37,959 nt of DNA from Clostridium polynesiense (GTDB taxonomy: Bacteria > Bacillota > Clostridia > Clostridiales > Clostridiaceae), in NCBI RefSeq assembly GCF_000820705.1, contig NZ_CCXI01000153.1, forward strand, positions 1-37,959, read 5' to 3'. Numbering within the stretch: position 1 is the first letter of the stretch; every line of letters starts with the position of its first letter. A program made the position numbers and the translations under genes. Shown piece by piece: positions 1 to 8,996 of the stretch. The notes below the pieces were generated by a model. That model had not been told where the DNA came from. It ran no database searches and saw only the letters and a list, made by a program, of their open reading frames with translations.

Positions 1-69
1 ATGAGAAACAGAAAGATAAAAGATTAAATATGCAGAATATTTTAATAGATTAGTTTATTCAATATATAG

Positions 70-75
70 TATAAT
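70..75 (+). promoter_or_regulatory. Possible -10 box upstream of tldD
   Basis: A perfect TATAAT lies about 55 bases before the chosen tldD start. No convincing -35 element is visible 16-18 bases upstream, so this is only a candidate promoter for the tldD/tldE pair. Confidence 0.3.
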
Positions 76-129
76 GGAAATATATTGAAATTAATCAAGA
101 GGACATATAAAGGAAAAGGGGGATGTTTT

Positions 130-1473
130 GTGTTTAATTTTCCGGAAAAGCTTTATTCTGATGTGAGAATAGAGGAAGTTTTCTCTACAGATATAACTTT
201 TTTAGACGGCCAGCTGAATCAAAATACCATTAGAGAGTATAAGGGGGCTTTTATAAGGGTATTCGATGGAGAAAGATGGTATTACAGCTCTATAACGGAT
301 ATTTCATTAATACAGCAGGAACTGGATAGTCTTGCCAAAATGGCCAAGCCTTCTAAAGGTATAAAAGAAAATCCTGTGGTGAAAAGATTCCAGATTAATA
401 AAGGAGAATTTTTAAATTTTAAAGGAAAAGAAGTAAATAAAGTGCCTTATGAAGAAAAAATAAAGCTTTTAAAAAAGTTATTTCCCGTTTTAGAGTACAC
501 AGAAGAAATAAAGAGATGGAAGGCAGTTTATTTAGATAAAAGAATTGTAAAGAATTTTTATTCTTCAAAAGGGGCTGAGATTACCTGGGACTATCAAACC
601 TGCGGGATTGCTGCAATCTTTGGCTGTCAGTCTCCAAGGGGGGAGAAACAGGTCTCCGGATCTTACCAAAAGGCCTCTAATCATTTTGAAGATATGGGAG
701 ACATAGAAAGCGGTATTCAGCAGAAGGTAAATGCATATATCGATTTTGTGATAAACAGTAAGCCTGTTCAGCCCGGAGAATACACCGTTATACTTTCACC
801 TTTGGCAGCAGGGGTATTTGCTCACGAAAGTTTTGGGCATAACAGTGAGGCTGATTTTATGCAGGGGGACGAAAACGCTAAAAAGCAGTGGAATATAGGT
901 AGCACCATGGGTTCCAAAGTATTATCTATCATAGGTTATGGTGGAGAATTAGGATCAGGATATATTACATTTGACGATGAAGGAACTAAAGCGGAAAAGA
1001 CTTATCTCATAAAAGACGGAATTTTAAGGGGAAGACTTCACAGTGCTTCTACTGCAGGAGATTTTGATGAAGAGCTTACAGGAAATGCCAGAGCTGTGGG
1101 CTTTGAGTATGAGCCGATAGTTAGAATGACCACTACCTATATAGACAAGGGTGAAAAAACCAAGGAAGAGCTTATAGGAGAGGTAAAGGAAGGACTTTTA
1201 ATAGAAGATATAAACCATGGAAGCGGAATGTCTACATTTACTTTAGCTCCAAGCCTTGCATATAGGATAAAAGACGGAAAGATTATTGAGCCTGTTAGCA
1301 TTTCAGTTATTACAGGAAAGGTTATGGAAACTCTTAAAAAAATAGATGGTGTTTCAGATACTATAGAGCTTTTAAGCTTTGTTACAGGAGGCTGCGGCAA
1401 AATGGAGCAGTTTCCTCTGCCTGTAGGCTTTGGAGGACCTTATGTAAGGATTAACGGGATAATGGTTCAGTAG
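130..1473 (+). CDS. tldD: TldD-family metalloprotease
   Basis: TldD subunit of the TldD/TldE (PmbA) heterodimeric zinc protease. In well-studied bacteria this cytoplasmic complex degrades unfolded peptides and trims modified peptides such as microcin precursors. The family HExxxH metal motif is seen as HESFGH (about residues 232-237), followed by the conserved NSEADF. The C-terminal half has the typical glycine-rich stretches (GYGGELGSGY, GGCGKMEQFPLPVG). The open frame extends upstream to a TTG at 85, but a strong AAAGGGGG Shine-Dalgarno lies at the right distance before GTG 130, which gives a normal 447-residue product starting MFNFPEK. The tldE/pmbA partner follows 11 bases downstream and is frameshifted in this sequence. 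Confidence 0.93.
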   Translation: MFNFPEKLYSDVRIEEVFSTDITFLDGQLNQNTIREYKGAFIRVFDGERWYYSSITDISLIQQELDSLAKMAKPSKGIKENPVVKRFQINKGEFLNFKGKEVNKVPYEEKIKLLKKLFPVLEYTEEIKRWKAVYLDKRIVKNFYSSKGAEITWDYQTCGIAAIFGCQSPRGEKQVSGSYQKASNHFEDMGDIESGIQQKVNAYIDFVINSKPVQPGEYTVILSPLAAGVFAHESFGHNSEADFMQGDENAKKQWNIGSTMGSKVLSIIGYGGELGSGYITFDDEGTKAEKTYLIKDGILRGRLHSASTAGDFDEELTGNARAVGFEYEPIVRMTTTYIDKGEKTKEELIGEVKEGLLIEDINHGSGMSTFTLAPSLAYRIKDGKIIEPVSISVITGKVMETLKKIDGVSDTIELLSFVTGGCGKMEQFPLPVGFGGPYVRINGIMVQ

Positions 1474-1484
1474 GAGGGGGAAAT

Positions 1485-2713
1485 ATGATAAAGGAAAAAT
1501 ATAGTGAGAGCATTAAAGAAACATCTATAAATGTGGTGCAGAGCAGTTTTGAATCTTTAAGAAAAAAGAATATCACTAAAACCGGTTTAAGGATATATAA
1601 GGAAGGGATGCTTGGAATATCAGGAGCCCTAGGAGATTATGATGAAAAGGAATTAGAAAAAAAGGCTTTAGATAACCTTATAGTTCCTTATGATTATGAA
1701 GTGAGCAGTAATAAAAAAATCACCGAAGATTATTCAAAGCACATCATGACAGACGAAGAATTTGTACAGGAAGTAGAAGCTATATTGGAAGTATGCAGGA
1801 GAGATTTTTCTGATTTTGGATTATATAATAAATTTAAAGATAGTAAATGAAGAAACTTCCTTAAAAAATAGATAAGGGTCTTGAGCTTTTAATGAGAGAT
1901 AGCTATTTAAGTATAGATCTTTTATTTAACGATAAATCCATAGCTGGCCTTGAGGGCTTCTTCTGGGAAGTTCAGAGTAGAGATTACAGCAGGGAAAATT
2001 TACTTAAGGAGTTTGATATGCTGTGCAGAGCATATAGAAATAAGCTTACTCTACCCAAAGAAGGTAAGATGCCTGTTGTATTTATAGATATGGATTCTAT
2101 GCCTCTTATGAAATTCCATACAGATTTAAACGGATTATGGGTGGGCAGCGGTACCTCTATATTCAGTAAGGATATAGGGAGCAAAAGATTCAGCGATTAT
2201 TTTACACTGTATGCTACAAGAAATCCACAAGATGGCATCCATACCTTCTTCGATGGAGAAGGTGTAATTAATGAAAATTATAGATATACCTTAATAGAAG
2301 ATGGAGTAATAAAAGCCCCTTATACAGATAAAAGGACAGCCAGCAGGTTTAATCTTCCATTGACAGGATCAGCAGGCTGTACCTACGATTCTGCTCCAAG
2401 ACTTGATGTACCATCCCTTAAGATAAAGGAAAGCGGCAAGACTGTAAAGGAGTTATTAGGTGGAGAAAAGGGTATTTTGGTGGTTACCGCTTCTGGCGGA
2501 GATTTCACTCCGGAAGGAAATTTTGCAACACCGGTGCAGGTACCTATACTTTTTGATGGAGAAAATATGCTTGGAATGCTTCCTAACCTCCAGATATCCG
2601 GCAGCGTATATGATATGTTTGGCGGAGGATTTAGAGGGGTTTCAACAGATTATATAAACCCTACCCAGAAGTTTAAGGCTATGGTTATGGAAATGAATGT
2701 GACCAGGCTATAG
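1485..2713 (+). pseudogene. pmbA: TldE/PmbA partner, broken by two frameshifts
   Basis: This is the second half of the tldDE pair, split across three reading frames. The N-terminal part (MIKEKYSESIKETS...) runs in frame from 1485 to a stop at 1848-1850. The middle continues in the next frame (VNEETSLKN, 1843-1869). The C-terminal part runs from about 1868 (IDKGLELLMRDSYLS) to 2713 and ends with the family-like GGGFRGVSTDYINP and MVMEMNVTRL. Each junction is repaired by removing one base, near 1837-1842 and in the A6 run at 1863-1868. Joined, the product is about 408 residues, close to the usual ~440. The C-terminal part also has an ATG at 1892 with no clear ribosome site. Either the gene is inactivated, leaving TldD without its partner, or the sequence has two homopolymer indels. 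Confidence 0.85.
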
Positions 2714-2714
2714 A

Positions 2715-2767
2715 GAACATATTGTCAGGTGTCAGGTGCCTGTCACCTGACACTTGACATTATGTTC
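2715..2767. repeat. Long palindrome, GGTGCC-type repeat copy 1 (divergent)
   Basis: The arms 2723-2738 and 2744-2759 pair over 16 positions with one G-T wobble around a 5-base loop. Pairing extends outward through GAACAT (2715-2720) and ATGTTC to 2767. It lies directly after the tldE stop and may act as a transcription terminator or mRNA-stabilising hairpin. It shares the GTCAGGTGCC and GTCACCTGAC cores with two better-conserved copies near 8.1 and 9.55 kb, so it probably belongs to a dispersed palindromic family. Confidence 0.75.
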
Positions 2768-2819
2768 GTGTTATTTTAATAAAATAATAATAAAATAGCA
2801 TATTATTTAATAATCAGTG

Positions 2820-2828
2820 TGGTATAAT
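2820..2828 (+). promoter_or_regulatory. Extended -10 promoter for pepF
   Basis: TGGTATAAT (TG-N-TATAAT, an extended -10) lies about 36 bases before the pepF start. No clear -35 is visible, which fits an extended -10 promoter. Confidence 0.4.
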
Positions 2829-2863
2829 TAGGTAATATTAACAAGATTTAAGGAGGAGATTAA

Positions 2864-4642
2864 ATGAACCTTAACTGGAGCCTTAAAGAATTATACGACT
2901 CCTTTGAAAGCGATGCCTTTAAAAAGGATGTTGAAAAGGTGGACTTATTTATAAAGGATTATAAGGATATGGCAAACAGCATATGCATGAGTCATGAGAA
3001 CCAAATGGAAAAGCTGGAGGCTTATATAAGGAAGAATATAGAAAAGAACAAGCTTTTTGAAAAATTATTAGGCTTTATTCACCTTACCTTAAGCGTAGAT
3101 ACTAAGAATGAAACAGCATTAAAGTATTCTGATATTTTAGAGCAGAAGGTAAGTCTTCTAGCTGAGCCGGATGCAAAGCTTAAAAAGTGGATAGGTGAAG
3201 TGGATGGTCTGGATCAGATTATAGGTTCTTCTGAAACCTTAAAGGAACATTCCTTCTACCTAAAAGAAATAGTGGAAGGAAGCAAATATCTTTTAAGCGA
3301 AAAGGAAGAAGCGGTAATTTCCAAAATGCAGAATACAGGTTCCAATGCATGGTCTAAGCTTAGGGATCTTTTAACCTCTACTCTTATGGTAGATATAGAA
3401 ATAGAGGGTAAAATGGAAAAACTTCCGTTAACGGTAGTTAGAAATATGGCTTACGATAAGGATCCGGAGCTTAGAAAAAAAGCTTATCAGGCGGAAATAG
3501 AATCCTACAAGAAAATAGAAGACAGCATGGCAGCCTGCCTTAACGGTATAAAAGGAGAGGTTATAACCATTGCAGAGATGAGAGGTTATAAGTCACCTTT
3601 AGATCAGGCACTTAAAAATTCCAGAATGGATGAGGATTCCTTAAATGCTATGCTAACAGCCATAAAAGAAAGCCTTCCAGTATTTAGAAAGTACTTAAGA
3701 AGAAAGGGAGAGCTTTTAGGACATAAAAACGGACTGCCTTTCTATGATTTATTTGCTCCTATGGGAGAGGTAAATATGGAGTTCCCTTATGAAAAATCAG
3801 CGGAGTTTGTAGAAACCAACTTCAGAACTTTCAGCGATAGGCTTGCGGACTTTGCAAGAAAGGCTGTAGATAACAGATGGATAGATGTTAAACCTAAGGA
3901 AGGAAAGGTTGGAGGAGCCTTCTGCTCTAACTTAAGTTCTATTGGAGAAAGCAGATTTTTACTAAATCATGGAGACACCTTCAGCGATGTTGTCACTATG
4001 GCTCATGAGCTGGGACACGGTTACCATGGGGAATGCCTGAAGGAAGAAAGCATATTAAATGCGGACTACCCTATGCCTTTAGCAGAAACGGCATCTACCT
4101 TCTGCGAAACCATAGTGAAAAAGGCCGCTGTTAAAACAGCTTCACCTGAAGAGGCCTTTGCCATAGTTGAAAGCGAGGTTGCAGACAGCACTCAGGTTAT
4201 AGTGGATATTTACTCAAGATTCTTATTTGAAAGCGAAGTCTTTGAAAGAAGAAAGGAAAGTGCAGTAAATTCACAGGAGCTTAAAGAAATAATGTTAAAT
4301 GCTCAGAAGGAGGCTTATGGAGAAGGCTTGGATCAGGAATACCTTCACCCTTATATGTGGGCATGCAAGCCTCACTATTACTTCCCAACTTCAAACTTCT
4401 ATAACTTCCCCTACTCCTTCGGACTTCTGTTTGCAAAGGGACTTTATGCTGAATATCTTAAGAGAGGAGAGAGCTTCCCAGAGGCTTATGACAAGCTGCT
4501 TGCTGTAACAGGAAAGAAGAAGATAGCCGACGTTACTAACATCATGAATATAGATATACATGATGTAGAGTTCTGGAGAGGTTCTTTAAGGATTATAGAA
4601 GAGGATATAGAAAAATTCTTAGAGCTCAGCAAAAATAGATAA
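2864..4642 (+). CDS. pepF: Oligoendopeptidase F, M3-family zinc peptidase
   Basis: Cytoplasmic metallopeptidase that cleaves short oligopeptides, used for peptide nutrition and turnover of signal peptides. The thermolysin-like zinc motif HELGH is at about residues 381-385 within MAHELGHGYHGE. The third ligand is the glutamate of LAETAST near residue 408. Length is 592 residues, normal for the PepF/M3B group. The ATG follows a strong AAGGAGGAG. It is monocistronic, with its own promoter and an intrinsic terminator shared with the convergent HAD gene. Family assignment is firm; substrate preference cannot be read from the sequence. Confidence 0.95.
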   Translation: MNLNWSLKELYDSFESDAFKKDVEKVDLFIKDYKDMANSICMSHENQMEKLEAYIRKNIEKNKLFEKLLGFIHLTLSVDTKNETALKYSDILEQKVSLLAEPDAKLKKWIGEVDGLDQIIGSSETLKEHSFYLKEIVEGSKYLLSEKEEAVISKMQNTGSNAWSKLRDLLTSTLMVDIEIEGKMEKLPLTVVRNMAYDKDPELRKKAYQAEIESYKKIEDSMAACLNGIKGEVITIAEMRGYKSPLDQALKNSRMDEDSLNAMLTAIKESLPVFRKYLRRKGELLGHKNGLPFYDLFAPMGEVNMEFPYEKSAEFVETNFRTFSDRLADFARKAVDNRWIDVKPKEGKVGGAFCSNLSSIGESRFLLNHGDTFSDVVTMAHELGHGYHGECLKEESILNADYPMPLAETASTFCETIVKKAAVKTASPEEAFAIVESEVADSTQVIVDIYSRFLFESEVFERRKESAVNSQELKEIMLNAQKEAYGEGLDQEYLHPYMWACKPHYYFPTSNFYNFPYSFGLLFAKGLYAEYLKRGESFPEAYDKLLAVTGKKKIADVTNIMNIDIHDVEFWRGSLRIIEEDIEKFLELSKNR

Positions 4643-4689
4643 TCATAGGTCATATAAGCGGATAAAATAAAGTATTGATAAAAATATTC

Positions 4690-4724
4690 AAGCCTGGATT
4701 TCCAAAAGGAGTCCAGGCTTTTGC
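4690..4724. terminator. Bidirectional intrinsic terminator between pepF and HAD gene
   Basis: AAGCCTGGA (4690-4698) pairs with TCCAGGCTT (4712-4720) around a 13-base loop, followed by TTGCT on the plus strand. It sits between two convergent genes and could serve both. Confidence 0.75.
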
Positions 4725-4745
4725 TGTATACAGACTTAAATAAAT

Positions 4746-5372
4746 TTAAAGCAGATTAAGTATATCCTCGGGCTTTTCAAATATAAAATCCGCATTTATA
4801 TCTTTAGTGTTTCTTGCGCCCCATAAAGCAAGACCGAAAGCCATGTGAGCGGCCTGAGAACAGTGGAAATCAGAAAGGGTATCACCTATGTAAATGCACT
4901 CCTCAGCCTTTATACTCAAATTTTTCAAAATAGTTAAAAGAGGCTCCGGATGGGGTTTGTGGTTTAAGGTATCATCTGCCAGCACCTTTGTTTTAATAAA
5001 TTTATCAATACCTGTAGGAATAAAGTCGATTTCGTATTGAGAAATGGTTTTAGAACTTACTATGCCGCATATTATTCCTTTTTTATGGAGCTCTTCTATA
5101 ACCTTATCCATTCCGGGATACATTTCAGCCCCCTCTTCAAAGGAATTGATGTAGGAAACCCACTTAGAATAAGAGCTTTCTATATCCTCAAAGTTTAAAA
5201 GCTCCAGAGTTTTTCTTCCAGGATGGCTGGTGCTGAACAAAAGTTCTTCATAGGTCATATCTATACCCTTTTCTTCTTTGATAAGCCTCATAAGAGGGAT
5301 TATATTCATTCTTTCAGTATTTAAGATAGTTCCATCGATATCGAAAATTACGCATTTATATTTTTTATTCAC
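4746..5372 (-). CDS. HAD-superfamily hydrolase, phosphoglycolate phosphatase/beta-phosphoglucomutase type
   Basis: Small soluble phosphatase of HAD subfamily IA. Motif I is FDIDGT (nucleophile and acid Asp11 and Asp13), motif II is the SS of GIVSSKT, motif III is the lysine of HKPHPEP, and motif IV is YIGDTLSDF. Residues 15-80 form a helical C1 cap as in phosphoglycolate phosphatase, PpaX and YjjG-like enzymes. The start is GTG with GGAGGAG upstream on the minus strand. Length is 208 residues. The exact substrate cannot be told. Confidence 0.9.
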   Translation of the reverse strand: MNKKYKCVIFDIDGTILNTERMNIIPLMRLIKEEKGIDMTYEELLFSTSHPGRKTLELLNFEDIESSYSKWVSYINSFEEGAEMYPGMDKVIEELHKKGIICGIVSSKTISQYEIDFIPTGIDKFIKTKVLADDTLNHKPHPEPLLTILKNLSIKAEECIYIGDTLSDFHCSQAAHMAFGLALWGARNTKDINADFIFEKPEDILNLL

Positions 5373-5722
5373 TTAATCTCCTCCGGATAAAATAATAAAA
5401 TTTTATTGGTTAACTTAAATATTACAGTTAATGGATAATAAAATAAGGGATAATAGAGAATATTAATAGAAAATTTAAAAATAATTATTATAAAAACTTT
5501 ATCCATTAAAATAAATATCTTTATATCTCATTAAATAGTATACCAAGCCATAAGTTTTCTATAACATGATAAATTGGCAAATAAAGTGAGTATTTAATAA
5601 AAAATTAACATTTAAACCGTTACATTTTTAAAATTTATGCAAGAAATTCTAGAAAATCACAAGTAAATATATTATAATAGCAATTATTATATAACAATAA
5701 AAGTTATGAAAGGATGAAACAT
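5373..5722. other. AT-rich intergenic region with a -10-like box
   Basis: This is the divergent gap between the HAD gene and the DUF969 gene. It is very AT-rich with no open frame of note. TATAAT at 5673-5678, about 45 bases before the DUF969 start, is the best promoter element. No clear -35, riboswitch fold or repeat was seen. Confidence 0.5.
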
Positions 5723-6409
5723 ATGATAAAGCTTATCGGTGTATTAATAGTTATTGTAGGCTTTGCCCTAAAGCTTGATACCTTGTTTGTAGTTATAGTT
5801 TCCGGACTTGCTACAGGGTTAGTAGCAGGAATGACACCTATAGAGATTTTAGAAGTGCTAGGACAATCTTTTGTAGAAACAAGATATATGACATTATTTG
5901 TGCTTACTCTTCCTGTTATAGGAATTTGTGAAAGATATGGACTTAAAGAAAAAGCAGTGGACTTAATAAAGAAATCGAAAACCCTTACCACAGGGAAAAT
6001 ATTATCTCTTTATCTTTTGATAAGAGAAACTGCTGCAGCTCTTTCAGTAAGGCTTGGAGGACATCCTCAGTTTGTAAGACCTCTTATAGAACCTATGGCT
6101 CAGGGTGCCGCTACAGTTAAATATCAAGAGGTAGAAGAGGAGGACAGAGAAAGGATTAAAGGTGAAGCTGCAGCTATGGAGAATTTCGGAAACTTCTTTG
6201 GCCAAAATGTGTTCATAGCAAGCTCCGGTGTACTTTTAATAGTGGGAACTTTAGATAAGCTTGGTTATAAGGTATCCCCTGTAGATGTTGCTAAAGCTTC
6301 TATACCTATAGCGGTTATTACCTTTTTAATTGTAGTAATTAAAAATCAACTTATGGATAAGCGTTTAGACATAAAATATAAAAACAAAAGAAAAGGGGGG
6401 ACAGAATAG
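5723..6409 (+). CDS. DUF969 membrane protein, putative permease subunit
   Basis: Polytopic membrane protein of the DUF969 family, 228 residues with about five to six hydrophobic segments (for example IKLIGVLIVIVGFAL and YMTLFVLTLPVIGICERYG). The cytosolic-looking centre has the conserved LGGHPQFVRPLIEPMAQGA and NFGNFFGQNVFIA. ATG 5723 is chosen because GAAAGGA sits 8 bases upstream; the earlier in-frame ATG at 5714 overlaps that site. Its stop abuts the start of the DUF979 gene, so the two are translationally coupled. DUF969 and DUF979 normally occur as a pair and often beside pyroglutamyl peptidase, as here. The inferred role is uptake of a peptide or pyroglutamate-type compound; no transport activity can be read directly. 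Confidence 0.85.
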   Translation: MIKLIGVLIVIVGFALKLDTLFVVIVSGLATGLVAGMTPIEILEVLGQSFVETRYMTLFVLTLPVIGICERYGLKEKAVDLIKKSKTLTTGKILSLYLLIRETAAALSVRLGGHPQFVRPLIEPMAQGAATVKYQEVEEEDRERIKGEAAAMENFGNFFGQNVFIASSGVLLIVGTLDKLGYKVSPVDVAKASIPIAVITFLIVVIKNQLMDKRLDIKYKNKRKGGTE

Positions 6410-7351
6410 ATGAATGCAAAAGTTTTATTCGATTATTTATTAGAAGGATTTTATATTCTTTCCGGAATAATAATGCTTATTACAGTATACTTTGTGGCAA
6501 AGGACAGCAAAAATAAGGACAGAATCACCACAGCGATATTTTGGGGAATATTAGGAGTTATATTCATCTTTGGAAAGATTATTCCTCCTGCACTGGTAGG
6601 GGGAGCTATAGTAATAATGGGAATTCTAACCCTTTTAAATAAAGTAAAGCCTGGAAATACAGCAGCTATGGATGAAAAGTTCAAAGAGGAGCAGGCTAAA
6701 AAAATCGGTTCAAAAATATTTATTCCTTCTGTTACATTAGCGATAGTGGCTTTTGTTTTTGCTCAAGCTACCTTCAAGCTTTCCGGTGTCAGCGGACAGG
6801 TGGCTATAGGTGTATCAGCCTTGGCTGCTGTGATAATAGCCCTAGTTATAACTAAAGCTAATCCCTCCTATATCGCAAAGGATGGAGACAGACTTTTAAG
6901 ACAGGTTGGTCCGGCTTCTATACTTCCTCAGCTTTTGGCAGCTTTAGGATCTTTATTTACTGCGGCAGGAGTGGGAGACATAATTGCTAAAGGGATATCC
7001 AGCGCCATCCCTCAGGGAAATATATGGGCAGGAATTATAGCTTACTGTTTAGGTATGGCTGTATTTACAATAATCATGGGAAATGGATTTGCAGCCTTTG
7101 CAGTAATAACTGCAGGAATAGGTATTCCTTTTGTATTTGAGCTTGGAGCAAATCCGGCGGTAGCAGGAGCTTTGGCTTTAACAGCGGGATTCTGCGGAAC
7201 TCTTCTGACACCTATGGCGGCTAACTTTAATGTAGTACCAGCTGCACTTCTGGAAACAAAAAATAAGAACAGAGTTATAATGTCACAGGCACCTATAGCC
7301 CTTATAATGCTTGTGATACACATATTTTTAATGTATTTCCTTGCTTTTTAA
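6410..7351 (+). CDS. DUF979 membrane protein, putative permease partner
   Basis: Second member of the DUF969/DUF979 pair: 313 residues, roughly nine to ten transmembrane segments. The family-like C-terminal stretches NGFAAFAVITAGIGIPFV and FCGTLLTPMAANFNVVPA resemble the fold of large anion or organic-acid permeases. The ATG directly follows the DUF969 stop, with GGGGGGAC as ribosome site inside the upstream gene. pcp lies 70 bases downstream on the same strand, which suggests one transcription unit that imports and then processes a pyroglutamyl-containing substrate (inference). Confidence 0.87.
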   Translation: MNAKVLFDYLLEGFYILSGIIMLITVYFVAKDSKNKDRITTAIFWGILGVIFIFGKIIPPALVGGAIVIMGILTLLNKVKPGNTAAMDEKFKEEQAKKIGSKIFIPSVTLAIVAFVFAQATFKLSGVSGQVAIGVSALAAVIIALVITKANPSYIAKDGDRLLRQVGPASILPQLLAALGSLFTAAGVGDIIAKGISSAIPQGNIWAGIIAYCLGMAVFTIIMGNGFAAFAVITAGIGIPFVFELGANPAVAGALALTAGFCGTLLTPMAANFNVVPAALLETKNKNRVIMSQAPIALIMLVIHIFLMYFLAF

Positions 7352-7421
7352 AGGTAAAATAGTGATATCTGATTAAATGAAATATAAAAATTTATAAGAA
7401 GTAAAGAAGGAGGTTACACTT

Positions 7422-8063
7422 ATGAAGGTTTTAATAACAGGTTTTGACCCCTTTGGAGGAGAAAAGATAAATCCTGCATGGGAAGCTGTAAGCAGCATTA
7501 AGGACAGCATAGCAGGAGCAGAGGTGATAAAGCTTCAGATTCCCACAGTTTTCAGGAAATCCATAGAAAAGCTTGATAAGGCAATAGAGGAAAATAATCC
7601 GGATATAGTTATATGTATAGGTCAGGCGGGAGGAAGGTTTGATGTTACTCCGGAAAGGGTTGCTATAAACATAGATGATGCCAGGATTAAAGATAATGAG
7701 GGAAATCAGCCTATAGATACAGATATTTACGAAGATGGAGAGCCTGCATATTTCTCTACTCTGCCAATTAAGGCAATAGTAAAGGAAATAAACAACAATG
7801 GACTGCCAGCATCAGTTTCCAACACAGCGGGAACTTTTGTGTGCAACCATATAATGTATGGCTTGATGTATTTAATAGATAAAAAATACAATAACATTAG
7901 AGGAGGCTTCATACATGTTCCCTTTATACCACAGCAGGTAGTGGAAAAAAGAAACACTCCTGCCATGGCTTTAGAGGATATAGTAAAAGCTCTGGAATGC
8001 GCAGTAAAAGCCGCCATTGAAAACCATAAGGATATCAAAGAGATAGGCGGAGCAGAATTTTAA
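7422..8063 (+). CDS. pcp: Pyroglutamyl peptidase I (pyrrolidone-carboxylate peptidase)
   Basis: Cysteine peptidase of family C15 that removes N-terminal pyroglutamate from peptides in the cytoplasm. The catalytic triad is visible as Glu78 ([11 protein letters not shown]), Cys141 ([11 protein letters not shown]) and His165 ([12 protein letters not shown]). Length is 213 residues, as usual. A strong AAGGAGG precedes the ATG. It is the last gene of the DUF969-DUF979-pcp unit and is followed at once by a repeat-derived hairpin with a T-run that should terminate transcription. Confidence 0.96.
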   Translation: MKVLITGFDPFGGEKINPAWEAVSSIKDSIAGAEVIKLQIPTVFRKSIEKLDKAIEENNPDIVICIGQAGGRFDVTPERVAINIDDARIKDNEGNQPIDTDIYEDGEPAYFSTLPIKAIVKEINNNGLPASVSNTAGTFVCNHIMYGLMYLIDKKYNNIRGGFIHVPFIPQQVVEKRNTPAMALEDIVKALECAVKAAIENHKDIKEIGGAEF

Positions 8064-8073
8064 TAAAAAATAT

Positions 8074-8150
8074 GGTGCCAGGCACGTGACATGTGCCCGG
8101 CACCTTTTTATATAATTTTAATTTTTGTCACTTGTCAGGTGCCTGGCACC
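8074..8150. repeat. GGTGCCAGGCAC palindromic repeat copy 2, with terminator
   Basis: The first part, GGTGCCAGGCACGT (8074-8087), pairs with ATGTGCCCGGCACC (8091-8104) and is followed by TTTTTA, a good intrinsic terminator for pcp. The outer part can also pair: 8074-8091 is nearly complementary to 8133-8150 (core GGTGCCTGGCACC). The distal arm lies inside the end of the minus-strand uracil-DNA glycosylase gene and encodes its last residues. Confidence 0.85.
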
Positions 8151-8738
8151 TAGTTGTCTCCCTAATTCCAGCCAATCCTCTTCATAGCTTTTATGGAAGG
8201 CCTCACTTTGGTTATATATAAGTGAAGATGGGTGGTACATAGGGAATATATATCTGTTAAGTTCCTCGTTAAATACAAGCTTTCCGTGGCATTCTCCTAT
8301 AGAATTAAATTTAGTTAGGCGCTTTAAAGGGACATTTCCCAAAGTAACGATAATCTTAGGATTTGTATATTTAATCTCATCATCCACTACTTCTCTAAAA
8401 AGCTCTATTTCCTTAGGTTTAGGAGGTCTGTTGCTTACAGTAACCCTTCCGGTTTTTCCTTCTTTATATTTAATAGGTCTTACAAAACAGGTGTTAGTTA
8501 TCCTTATATCTTCACGGCTTAAGCCGATTAAATCCAAGTATTTCTGAAAGTTTTTCCCTGCGGCGCCTACAAAGGGTTTTCTCTGCTCGATTTCCATTTT
8601 TCCGGGAGCTTCTCCTAAAAACATTATATCTGCAGGGATAGGACCATCCCCGGTAATCCATCCTCCTGTAGGCTCTTCTTTATAGTTTTCAGCTAGAGCC
8701 TTGATTTTGTCCCTAAGCATTTCCTGTATATTTTCCAC
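8118..8738 (-). CDS. Uracil-DNA glycosylase, family 4-like
   Basis: DNA repair glycosylase that removes uracil. Motif 1 is GEAPGKMEIEQRKPFVG and motif 2 is MYHPSSLIYN. NTCFVRP and NRPPKPKEI between them are as in family 4. The N-terminal cysteines that bind the 4Fe-4S cluster of thermophilic family-4 enzymes are not present, so this is an Fe-S-less relative. Start is GTG with TAGGAG upstream. Length is 206 residues. The C-terminal tail GARHLTSDKN is encoded by the arm of a palindromic repeat, so the original end was probably replaced when the repeat inserted. No operon partner. Confidence 0.85.
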   Translation of the reverse strand: MENIQEMLRDKIKALAENYKEEPTGGWITGDGPIPADIMFLGEAPGKMEIEQRKPFVGAAGKNFQKYLDLIGLSREDIRITNTCFVRPIKYKEGKTGRVTVSNRPPKPKEIELFREVVDDEIKYTNPKIIVTLGNVPLKRLTKFNSIGECHGKLVFNEELNRYIFPMYHPSSLIYNQSEAFHKSYEEDWLELGRQLGARHLTSDKN

Positions 8739-8996
8739 TTTATCAACTCCTAAACGTATTAAACTATAGTAAAAACCTATACTTTCATATTATCAAAGAT
8801 TGTAAAAGAAATTATTAATTTTTCATAACTTTATTATAAAATTATGGTTGAAGCACCCTTATGTATATATTATGATTAAAAGGAATTTTAATTATAGATA
8901 AATTCTAAATTACCTTTAAAATATAAAAGCTTTAAATTATACTAAGGATTAAATATTGCTTATATCGGCTAAAAAGTGAATATTAAGGGGGAAATT

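Noticed and set aside
1480-2713. Programmed ribosomal frameshifting in tldE
   Set aside because: Two shifts would be needed, there is no slippery heptamer with a following pseudoknot, and the family is normally uninterrupted.
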